Part shown: one piece after another, positions 55,034-64,000 of the stretch
How the letters are laid out: each line of letters starts with the position of its first letter
Position numbering within the stretch: the stretch's first letter is position 1
Assembly (NCBI GenBank): GCA_029255685.2
Contig: CM055316.2
Coordinates: 82,706,861 to 82,770,860 of the forward strand
Length of the DNA stretch: 64,000 nucleotides
Source: Silene conica
Lineage: Eukaryota > Streptophyta > Magnoliopsida > Caryophyllales > Caryophyllaceae
Direction: 5' to 3'
The notes under the pieces: generated by a model
The model's input: only the letters and a program-made list of their open reading frames with translations
What the model was told of the DNA's origin: nothing
Databases searched by the model: none
Program-made: the position numbers and the translations under genes

Positions 55034-56550
55034 AAAATTCGTTTATTTCGATGCTCATTTGGTACTACCCTTTGGATTGGGTTTCCCTTAGGGTCACAAA
55101 GAAGTTATGGAATCAATTATGATATTTACTATTCATGATTAGGCAATTTCATTATTAGCCATGTTACTCAAATCAAATTCAAGATGTTGCACATCTTTTG
55201 AGTAGAATGCAATCTATGGTTAGATTGGCTTCAATAAAAAAAAAATGACCAATGTAATTTAGGAATATTAGCAAATTTCTATGAAGAATAAAGAAAGGAT
55301 ATAGTGGATTAATGGTGACATTTGATAAATTTTTATTAAGCTCAAATGTATTTTTTTGGTACGCGGAAGTTCAGGTTAGACCATCAGCTTTTTTGAAGGT
55401 TTACAGTTTACACCGATGTATAAAAATTGTCTATTAAGAGAGTGATATTTTTATTCAATGAAAATCGAATAGTAATCTCAAAGTCATAAGGTGGACTATA
55501 TACCATTAAGGTCAACTTTTGTTAGTATTAATTAGAATGTATAAATGTATAATCCTAGTAATTATTAAGCTTATTGAGATATCGCACATTTATTTCTTTA
55601 CATTTGCGCAAAATACCCATTATATAAAATTTAAAATATGTTAAAATAAATGACTGGAACGAAGCGAGAAGTTGTCGACTTCACGTTGATATGTCATTAT
55701 AATCTTGAATTTCAATTACAATTTACATACATGTATTTATGCTTTGGCTATATAATGTTAGATCCTATTAATTAGCACTAATTCAATGAATTCTTTCAAC
55801 TTTCTATGATGATGCAACCCTATTTGTAAGACCAAGTAAGAGTAGGAATTGCTCTTTGAATAATTGTTAAGGTTAGATAATAAATTAATAATTAAATTAG
55901 ATTAGAGAAAATTAAAAAATAAATATAAATAAATAAAATTAAATGTTTCTTAAGCATACTCAAAATTTGATTACCAAAATTTCGGATCTATACACAACTT
56001 ATCTAACAACCCTTCACCTAAATTACTTCATCAAAATCACACCAACAAAATTTAAAGAAGGAATTAATAATAATTTTGGCATGATATTTATTTAATTAAT
56101 CTTCATCTTTCTTCTCCAAATCCTTTGTCTTTTCTTCCACTATAATTTATAATATTCCCTGCACAAATTTCATCATATAATTAAGCATAATTCAAGAGAA
56201 CATAAAATGATAGTTAGTCGCGTTCTCTTAGCCTGAAACTGTTTGAAATGAACTGAACTTTAGTTAAGATCAGTTCAGTTTTCGTCCAAAAGAACAAGAT
56301 TTCGTGATCACTAGTTACTAGCAATTGGTACTTGGTAGCATGTAAATAATTCTAAAGTTTTAAGGACAAAATTTAAACCTAAAACAGTTGCACATTCAAT
56401 TTCCCATGATAAAAAGTTAACAGTAAAAGCCAAAGTAATCACATTGTTTGAATAATTTATGTGGGAAACGAAATTCCCATTTCAAAAAAGCTACAAACTT
56501 TGAGAAAAATATACACTAATTTAATCACTAAAGCCAAACAATTTGCATAA
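55034..56550. other. Intergenic
   Basis: No gene was seen. At 56225-56305 a short Tourist-like MITE remnant (GTTCTCTTAGCCTGAAAC ... CGTCCAAAAGAACAAGAT) is possible. Confidence 0.4.
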
Positions 56551-56938
56551 TATGAAAACAACCCAAATGAAATAAAGCTAAAACCTAAACACCCTTTTGA
56601 AATATATAACAATTCTCATATAAAACCGTCCTATTTTTACTACTACAAAGTAGCTAAAACAACTTCTGCATAGGGGCACGGAGCGTTGGATTCGAACCTG
56701 TGACCTATGAAAACAACCCGAATGAAATAAAGCAAAAACCTAAACACCCATATGAATTATATAACAATTCTCATATAAAACCGTCCTATTTTTAACTACA
56801 AAGTTGTTATAGCTATAAAAACTCGTGTTTCTGTAGCTAAAACAACTTCACCATAGGGGCAATGAGAGCTGGATTCGAACCTGTGACCTATTTCACGATA
56901 CCTCAGTCTTAAACCTAAACCTAAACCTAAACCCTAGG
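56551..56938 (-). repeat. Duplicated antisense SINE-like segment with telomere-like motif
   Basis: Two copies start TATGAAAACAACCC at 56551 and 56706 (period 155). The second has an extra block of about 30 bp (TTGTTATAGCTATAAAAACT). Read on the minus strand each contains ATAGGTCACAGGTTCGAATCC, a B-box match to the SINE-like sequence after OCT4. The left part of that SINE is replaced here by AACCTAAACCTAAACCTAAA at 56913-56932, four CCTAAA units, then CCCTAGG. Confidence 0.6.
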
Positions 56939-57460
56939 TTAAGACTTCTTCGGTATGTTAAAAAAAGACGGTTTTATAAGAGAATTATTCGAATAAAAAA
57001 CATTACCTTGGCCAATTTTGCAACTAGGAGGATCTTCAAAGAGAGACAAAGAAAGTTGTTTTTGAGCCATACCAATATCAAATAAAATAATACCAGAATC
57101 AATATCATTAACACTAATCTCTTTAACAGGTAACCAAATGAAGAGTTCTTCTTGTGTTAATCCTTCAACTGATAACAATTCACCAAATGACAAATTTGCC
57201 CTTACAACACTCTCAAATAACACTCTATTTTCAAATTTTGTTAAGCATGGACCATCTAAATATACATTTAGAAGGCCATTTTGGTCATTATATTCATATG
57301 ATTTCACTTCTTTTGGTAATAGCCCTTGTGGAAGACCTTTGTTCTTTAATAGTTGATGGACTGACATGGGTGATGAAAATGTTGAACAATAATAAAGAAT
57401 TATAAATATAAATAATTTAATTTGGAAATTGAAATTGGAATTGAAATTGAAATTATTCAT
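56939..57460 (-). CDS. DUF538 family protein, secreted
   Basis: A 173-residue frame from ATG 57460. An N-terminal hydrophobic stretch (IKLFIFIILYYCSTFSS, about 14-30) looks like a signal peptide. The DUF538 domain follows: SVHQLLKNKGLPQGLLPKEV (33-52), then DGPCLTKFENRVLFESVVRA, then SFGELLSVEGLTQEELFIWL, and VNDIDSGIILFDIGMAQKQL with LFEDPPSC near the end. Length and order are normal for this plant family of small beta-rich proteins; proposed roles (stress-induced, lipid or chlorophyll binding) are unproven. A donor-like GTAATG after IGQ (near 57003) could splice away the last 20 or so residues, which look less conserved (NVFYSNNSLIKPSF), so the C terminus is uncertain. Confidence 0.9.
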   Translation of the reverse strand: MNNFNFNSNFNFQIKLFIFIILYYCSTFSSPMSVHQLLKNKGLPQGLLPKEVKSYEYNDQNGLLNVYLDGPCLTKFENRVLFESVVRANLSFGELLSVEGLTQEELFIWLPVKEISVNDIDSGIILFDIGMAQKQLSLSLFEDPPSCKIGQGNVFYSNNSLIKPSFFNIPKKS

Positions 57461-59541
57461 CTTATAATTTTGTTGAATTTATGTAAAAATGAGGGTTTTT
57501 GGTTTATTTTTTGTTGGGGTTTTTGGTTGTTTTGGTTGAGTGATTGGAAGAGAGTGATATGTGAGAAATGTTTGAGTAGGAGGAAAGCTTAAAAGGGGAG
57601 TTTAGAGTGAAATGACCATTTTGCCCTTGTATTTTTTTTTATTTTTTTTTTGGGTTTTGACTCGATATATTTCCTATCGACAGCTACGACAATCTCTTTC
57701 CGATACTAAAAATAAATTAACCGGTAAATCACGCTTAAGTTTGTACTTAACCGTTTAGGTAGGTTAATTCAGTTCAGATCAGATCGGTTTTTATGGTGTA
57801 GTAGTGAAGTAGACTATAGAGAAATGATGTGGATTTGTGTGGAGGAATGAGTGGATTGCAACATATTTATTAACTATGTTATTAATAATTTAGCATGATT
57901 TAAGGGATTTTGATCAAGATATTAATCCAAGTCTTAGGGCTTAATTTTAGGTAGTTGTTATGATGATAATAGTTTAATTTTTCAAAGAATTCAAGTCAAA
58001 TTTGTGATGAGATTTATTTGTATATACAACTTTGAATGCAAATTTATCAATGCAAGATATCTACAAGTAGTTCTTTTGTTAATGACATTATTAAGGGGAC
58101 TTTGAAGTGTAATTATGAATGAATATTTTTTTGGAAATTTTATTAAGATAAATAAATTTCACGGGCGTTCTCAATTATCAGTACATTTTCTAGTAAAGAA
58201 ATCGTTAAGATAATTTTTGCAAATCTAAATAAAAAAATCAATTTCACTACAATTATGATACCATATGATTTTCTAACGAATTTTCCGGATTTTTTTTCAA
58301 TAAAGATCAATAAAATTGCCGCAAAACTAATTTATACACTAATTTTGAATCAATTTGATTTTCTAACCAAAACGATTATAAATAAACTGCATCATAAACC
58401 ACAAATTGTCCTACTATATGTCATGTACACTTTAGTTTATGAGGTTAGCTCTTATAACTCATTCCCATGAAAAAAATAAAATAAGACATTTTAGTTTTAA
58501 ATTAAAATCGCACAAAATGTTATATATGACATTCGTATATTTAAGACCAACTCCATAAATCCGATTCAATTATTTATTAAACAAATAGAATAGGGTTATT
58601 TAGTTAATTCTCTTAATATTTTATATATGATGATTAAAATTATTAAATTTGATAAAATTTTCATTATACGAGTTAACTTTGGATTATTTTCCTATTGGAT
58701 CGGGTCTTGTCTACACAATTAGACCGATCGTTCTTTTAGGAGGTTAGTTGTTGAAACTTGAAAGCTTGAGTCGCTTCTTAACCGGGTTTGCCAAACATGG
58801 GATACAATTCAAATAATAATAAGGTATAAAATAATTAAATATAATATTTATATAAAATTAAATATAATTTATTCATGATCAAATCGATATTAACCCAAAG
58901 ACTTATGAAGGTATTTGCGATTATCTACTACTCCTTCGATCATGGTGAATAATTTCATTTGCTTTATTTGTGATGGAAAAATAAAGTAAATATAAATATT
59001 AAACGGAACGGAGGGAATATTAAAGGCGGGTTCATTTAGGTCGAATTAGGTTCATTAAAATATATGAAAGTGAGTTAAATAAAACTAAACTGAATTAAAT
59101 TGATTCGAAATGAACTAAAGAATCCGATTCAATATGGAAAAGAGTATTTCTTTTGACAGTTTTATACAATAATTAACCTTTTTAAATATGTTAAGATTTT
59201 CATTACAAGTAAATGACTAAGATGAGTCTCAAATTAAATTTGGATCATTTTCGTATTGGAGCGAGTCTTAAACTATTCGACTGTCCTTTAAGGAGTTTTT
59301 TCTTTCTTTTTTTTTTTGTTTTTTTGTCATCTAACGAAGCAATCCACATAGTCGCATAACTCACATTACCATAGAAAGGGCAGAAACGAATTGAAATTGC
59401 TACTGGGCTAAAATCACTATTGGGCTCCTAATTGAGTTTACCAAACATGGGCTATTGTACAATATAACTTTAAGCCCACTTATTTATGACCCAATCAATG
59501 TTGTTGGCCCACAAAAACTTATGAGGGTACTATTCAATGCA
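57461..59541. other. Intergenic
   Basis: It includes the DUF538 promoter side (no clear TATA box). No other gene was seen. Around 59060-59135 there are TTCAGTT-type phrases of Tourist elements (inverted) without defined ends. Confidence 0.4.
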
Positions 59542-59550
59542 CTAAGCAAA

Positions 59551-59666
59551 CCGCAGTTCTTGTTTCAGACGGTTTTAATTTCACCTCTCACATTGTCATT
59601 TTAATATTATTTAAATCGATTGTGAGTAGTGTCTGAAATTAAAAACGTTTGAAACAAGAATTTGCG
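59551..59666. mobile_element. Mutator-like MITE (9-bp TSD)
   Basis: This 116-bp element is flanked by CTAAGCAAA (59542-59550 and 59667-59675). Its arms read CGCAGTTCTTGTTTCAGACG and, from the right, CGCAAATTCTTGTTTCAAACG, then TTTTAATTTCA on both sides. The termini match the fold-back element in the GRAS leader intron (TTCTTGTTTCAG). Confidence 0.85.
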
Positions 59667-60037
59667 CTAAGCAAATGGGGAAAAATGTGGCTTGTTGTGA
59701 AATGAAGACGAGAGGAGAGGTAGAGGCAAAAATAACAGAGATAAATCCGTATGTTTGAAATCTTTTTAGAAAAATCTTGTGGGAAAAATATTAGTGAAGG
59801 CAAACAGTATAATAATCTTTAGACACACATAATAAGCTGTCAGAAAAAAAGGGGAAAGTTGTCGTAGAAGGGTATTTATATTTCGTTTCATGGTTAATCA
59901 TTTCTACTTTAGAATTCATGAGTCACGATAATATGTTAAATCATGCAAACGATTTTAGATCACACCCAAATGGAAAATAGAAAATCCACTTCATAAGTCC
60001 AAAAAAGATACACCTTAAAACCAGTTCTACCACAAAA

Positions 60038-60352
60038 AAGATTATACAACCAGATGTATAATAGCATCGTACAACTATTGTGTATTTTATTGAGCTAATG
60101 TGTATATTTGTTGAGCTTTTAAACTATTTTGAGTTATATTTTAGTTTTTTATATTAAAATTAAAATATAATTCAACTTATATGTATTGTGTTTTAGTTGT
60201 ATAATAATTTTCGATTCTCAATATTTTCTTAAGGAGTTCATAAATTTTACCATATAGCTCATATTCTTTCTAATAAAGCTCGAATTTTCTATTAAAAACC
60301 TCAAAATATGTACAGAAAATTGTATACCTCTGGTGGTATAATTCGCTTATTG
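60038..60352 (+). repeat. TTATACAAC-family repeat, copy F
   Basis: It starts GATTATACAACCAGATGTAT, continues AATAGCATCGTACAACTATT, and ends AAAATTGTATACCTCTGGTG. It is nearly colinear with copy A over its full length, so these two are the most recently related pair. Confidence 0.7.
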
Positions 60353-61555
60353 CAATTCTACTACACACCAAAATCCGTTAACGATTCAATTGCATGATTC
60401 GCTTCTCTAAAAATATGATCAATAAGATCGAACAAGTCACTAATATTCAACTTTGGGCCTGAAAGAATTAAAAATATAAGGCGAAGTTCGGCCCAATTTA
60501 ATAAAAGAAAAATAGAAAGAGGTGGTTCTGGTCTTATGGACCAGTTAGGCCGGGCTGGTGGAGCCGGTTCTAGAGAGACGGCCTTAACTGGTCCTTGGAT
60601 TGGGCATAAACGGGCGGGTTCAATGCGCGAGCTGGTTACAGGGAAGGCTAGTCTAGCCAATACGACGATTTTTTGTCTTTTTTTTAATTAATTTTTTTAC
60701 TAATTTTGCGGGTCATAGGTCTACTGGACCAACGATCTTGGACCTAGTACCGGCCATGCTGGGGCGGAACTTATTCATGGTAATACTGGGCGATTCTTGT
60801 TTGTGACGGACCCGAGAGGTAGGTTGAGCGAGGTACAATGTCACGTTAAAATTAATTCATACCAATAAAATAGAAAATCTCCTTTGAATATTTGGTTTCT
60901 AGTTTTAAATAATTAATTTTATTTCGACAACTTCACATTTTACAACAATAACAACAGAGTTAACTAGACTCGTATACGTAGTCATTATCAGAATCCTAAA
61001 ATCTTAAGCCCTTTTAAGCACTTGTTTGAGCTCGACAAGCTTGTTAATTTTTTTTCAAATAAGTGTCCTTAACTATGGTCGATTGGTCGTGACTTCATGG
61101 CTAGAAAAAAAGAGTTTTTATCACGTGAGTTAATACTTATTCTCACAAACTTGTTTAATTCTAGAATATTTATAATTGACACAGTGATGCAGTACAACCA
61201 CGTGACCTGTCTTAAACTTGTACGAATCATTAAAAATTTAAAACGGTTTATATATAACCTAACAAACACTTCATTAGATATTCAGTTGGTAGATAATCCC
61301 TAAATTTGATACAATAAAACAACTTAATTATTAGTTTCATGTAGTATTCACATGCTATGTATCCTTATTTTTAAACAAAAGTTGTTTTAAAATCATGAAT
61401 ATAATTATTAAATTAAAGGATTAAATATCGACAAATAACATGGTATTGTTAGTGTTAGTGCAACTTAATTAAAATGGTTGATATAAGTCAAGCATAGTTG
61501 ACTAGTAGTCTCCTAAATATACATTTTTATTTTATTTTATTTTATCAGTTTTTTT
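60353..61555. other. Intergenic with a GC-rich patch
   Basis: The patch at about 60440-60780 is rich in GGACCAGTTAGG and GGGCTGGTGGAGCCGG-type phrases, like subterminal repeats of a decayed hAT MITE; no ends were found. The 60361-60660 frame on the minus strand follows this composition and is not supported as a gene. The rest is AT-rich. Confidence 0.4.
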
Positions 61556-61735
61556 AACGTGTGTTTTTAGAATAAGCATTAATAAACTAAATGTGGTAGG
61601 ATTATAAGATATTCTCATTAGATATTCAAGTATAAACTCATTTTAATCTAATTAGCGATAATATCTTACAAATCTGACCGTGTTTAGTTTATTAATGTAT
61701 GTCCTAAAAATATACATTAGAAAAATCGTTATTTT
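61556..61735. repeat. ACGTGTG fold-back MITE, third copy
   Basis: The left arm AACGTGTGTTTTTAGAATAA, then CATTAATAAACTAAATGTGG, is inverted on the right (CCGTGTTTAGTTTATTAATG, then TATGTCCTAAAAATATACAT). The arms are about 70 bp long. It is the same family as 8338-8696. Confidence 0.6.
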
Positions 61736-62133
61736 ATTTTATTAAATTGGTTAGTAGTTAGTGTGACAAATATTTAGATACAATGTATGTATATGTATTA
61801 GAATTTGCAATGTTTGGACATAAAATTGTCCAACTGTCTAACACTCTAACCATGTGTTTGTGTATTCATCAACAAAAGACATTTTGCTAGATATTTTGCA
61901 AAATATGTTCTATTTTTTATTTTATTTTTTCAAATGAGTCGGTTTTTGGTATTTAATAGTATTATGATATTTACAAAAGATATCTGATATTATTCGAAAT
62001 AGCATATAAGTTGTCATATTTGTGCCTTTATCTACGTTAGGATTTTTGTTCGTACCTTTATTTTTCAGGAATTTTATATCGGTGTTAGAGAGTATTATAT
62101 AAACATTCTCAATTATACCTTACCAGTTATGCA

Positions 62134-62599
62134 CTAGGTAGCACCAAAACGGACACGGACACGGACACGGACACGACACGGACACGGGACACGACATGCC
62201 ATGAAATTTAGGACACGGGACACGACATTTTATAGTTATAAATTTTGGATTTTATTTTTGAAAAAGTATTTGACATTAATTTTAAATAAGTGAATGTAAA
62301 ACTTTGCCCTTAATAATAAATTTATTTTCATTTCTCATCCGAATCAATATTCTAATTGATCTCTTTCGATAATGCATTTCTCATCTCAAGAACATCAATC
62401 ACCGCAAATGATAACCAAATATCATGGACACGCGACGGACACGGCTCAAATACCATGGACACGCGTCGGACACGTGCCCAAATAAATGTAGAAAGTTAGA
62501 CACGGCTATTTAGGTTTTGGACACGTTTCAGCGTGTGTCCGTGGAGTGTCGGTGTCGGACACGGTACGGCTCGCTAGGAGAAGTGTCCGTGCTACCTAG
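62134..62599. mobile_element. hAT-type MITE with GGACACGG-rich arms
   Basis: This 466-bp element lies between exact copies of GTTATGCA (62126-62133 and 62600-62607). Perfect 11-bp terminal repeats CTAGGTAGCAC/GTGCTACCTAG. Subterminal GGACACGG/GGACACG repeats surround an AT-rich core. The termini, the 8-bp duplication and the dense subterminal motif are typical of non-autonomous hAT elements. Confidence 0.88.
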
Positions 62600-62607
62600 G
62601 TTATGCA

Positions 62608-63114
62608 TATCATGCATAATTATTCAAGATACATACTCTGAAATCTGTAATCTCTTTAATATAAATAAATTAAACCCCCTTCTTTTCTGTCATTTGAAAT
62701 TGTCGACATAGCTAACACATTGTTAATGAACAAAGTAAATCTATATATATTACTTTCTTTACGTTTTTTCTTTTATCTTTTTTCGATCTGTAATAACATG
62801 AGTGTTTAAGTTTGACGATAAAAAAGTTTGTGATATTCTCACTATGCAATCAATAGTTGCTCAAAGATAACAGATGTAGTAGCAGATACTCCAGACAGGT
62901 AATGTCTACCAGTAGTAAGGAGTAACATTCGCTAACCAAACCCCCTAAACATCGTTAAAGGACATATGGCGAGTTAGAGCCGTAAAGTTTACGAGTAGTA
63001 AAAAGTAGCACTCACTAACTGAACCCCATAAATATAAATTAATATTATCGATTTCTAAAAGTCATCCTTAAGACCTTAAGTATGTTTGATTAGTAGTTAA
63101 GATTTTTGTTGATC
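62608..63114. other. Intergenic
   Basis: No gene was seen. AGTAGTAAGGAGTAACATTCGC (about 62910) and AGTAGTAAAAAGTAGCACTCAC (about 62993), each followed by TAAC-AA-CCCC, form a short direct duplication. Confidence 0.4.
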
Positions 63115-63345
63115 ACAAATTCTACTTTACGACGGTCGCACATGCGACCGGTTAAAAAGTGATCACATTATAATAATTAGTGATCACTTTTGATTAAATA
63201 GTGACTACTTTTTTTTGTTTAAAAAATGACCTATTCTTCAAAAGTGGTCATTATTTATCAATAAGTGGTCACTTTTTACCACAAAATAGTCACATTTTTC
63301 CAAAAAACACGGCATATGACCGTCGTACAGGAAAACTAGGGTTGA
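63115..63345. repeat. Mutator-like MITE with GACGGTCGCA arms
   Basis: The left arm CACAAATTCTACTTTACGAC, with GGTCGCACATGCGACCG, is met on the right by CATATGACCGTCGTACAGG. The interior repeats AGTGATCAC/AAGTGGTCA phrases, several in inverted pairs. Flanks share GTTGAT but a full 9-bp duplication is not clear. It is related to the element at 27437-27570. Confidence 0.55.
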
Positions 63346-63853
63346 TACACATATAGTTAGCGTAAGATAATTGCATTACTAGATTCCATAATATGTTTGA
63401 CGTTAGAAAGACATACAATAAACTTCTCAACTGCTCTACATTGAAGTCATGAACATGATAATTTAAACAATTTGTTCATCACTTTCAATCTCTTTTTTAC
63501 ATAATACTTTCACATGCATGTTGTATAAATTATGATTTAATAATTTATATGATAAAGATGGGTTAATTAATTTAATTGAAGTCAATTATATTTTTTCGAC
63601 ACGTAAACTAATCATGTGTTAAGGATTAATTAATTTAATTTTGATGATGGCTTTTTTTTTGGAGTGAACAAGAACATGAGCAGGACATGAATTGAAAAAT
63701 AAAAAATAAAAAATGATGACTAATAAGATATACGCAAGGATATCTGATTGAACATTTGACTATATATACTTGATGTGGATTGTTGTATTTGGCCTTGTTA
63801 GGGTTCTACGACTCCAATACCATATTAGAATATAAAGACGGTTTAAACTATTA

Positions 63854-63945
63854 CTATCCTCCGTTTTTATATAATGTTCCCATTTGTTGAATATATGAGT
63901 GTAGTATTTTAATAAAATGGGTACATTATATAAAAATGGAGGAAG
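63854..63945. mobile_element. Stowaway MITE
   Basis: This 92-bp element is flanked by TA (63852-63853 and 63946-63947). Its arms are CTATCCTCCGTTTTTATATA and, from the right, CTTCCTCCATTTTTATATAA, each continuing ATGT-CCCA. Confidence 0.75.
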
Positions 63946-64000
63946 TATAAAATAACTTTTACTGCAGTTGGTAAGTCAGGTGAGGTGGTACTCGAACATC

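Noticed and set aside
56680-56705. Possible antisense tRNA (GGTTCGAATCC)
   Set aside because: Only the B-box region is tRNA-like; it is duplicated within a repeat and lacks the other arms.
60361-60660. 99-codon Pro/Arg-rich frame
   Set aside because: The composition follows a GGACC/CCGG-rich repeat patch; no family match recognised.

Overview
The window is nuclear DNA of a flowering plant. It is AT-rich, with GT-AG introns, long gene-poor spacers and many plant-type transposable elements (Ty1/copia, LINE, SINE, Helitron, hAT, Mutator-like, PIF/Harbinger and Stowaway MITEs). The proteins are clearly dicot. The repeat flavour suggests Caryophyllales, but that is a weak inference. No bacterial, organellar, rRNA or CRISPR sequence was seen.

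Genes, left to right. (1) Minus strand, 1-1216: the first three coding exons of a CRLK1-type calcium/calmodulin-regulated receptor-like kinase, running off the left edge, with a probable 5' leader intron. (2) Plus strand, 18240-19940: an intronless GRAS regulator of the PAT1 branch, with a 1.4-kb leader intron that holds a fold-back Mutator-type MITE. (3) Plus strand, 24014-29879: an OCT4-type organic cation/carnitine transporter of 522 residues in two exons. Its 4.3-kb intron carries a nested hAT-in-MULE insertion, and a SINE-like tRNA-derived sequence directly follows its stop codon. (4) Minus strand, 41453-41800: a small uncharacterised basic protein. (5) Plus strand, 46670-50430: a four-exon gene for a 315-residue plant protein of unknown function with a C-terminal membrane anchor. 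(6) Minus strand, 56939-57460: a secreted DUF538 protein.

Between the genes the largest element is a complete Ty1/copia retrotransposon (32359-37255, minus strand). Its 215-bp LTRs are identical by eye, it has a 5-bp target duplication, an initiator-Met-tRNA primer site and a polypurine tract, and its single long gag-pol frame is broken by one in-frame stop in the integrase. It landed inside one unit of an older tandem duplication. Other elements with visible ends and target duplications are a 1.9-kb Helitron, three hAT MITEs (8-bp duplications), several Mutator-like MITEs (9-bp), two PIF/Harbinger MITEs (TTA), several Stowaways (TA), a SINE, and a LINE 3' fragment (14-bp duplication). A roughly 300-bp repeat family with ends like TTATACAAYCAGATGTATAA occurs six times and fits no superfamily I can name with confidence.

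The genes look like unrelated neighbours, as is usual in a plant chromosome; nothing suggests a metabolic or defence cluster. I did not find a convincing new biological system. The most interesting material is the transposon structure, meaning nested insertions, insertions in leader introns and a stop-adjacent SINE, together with the uncharacterised tail-anchored protein.
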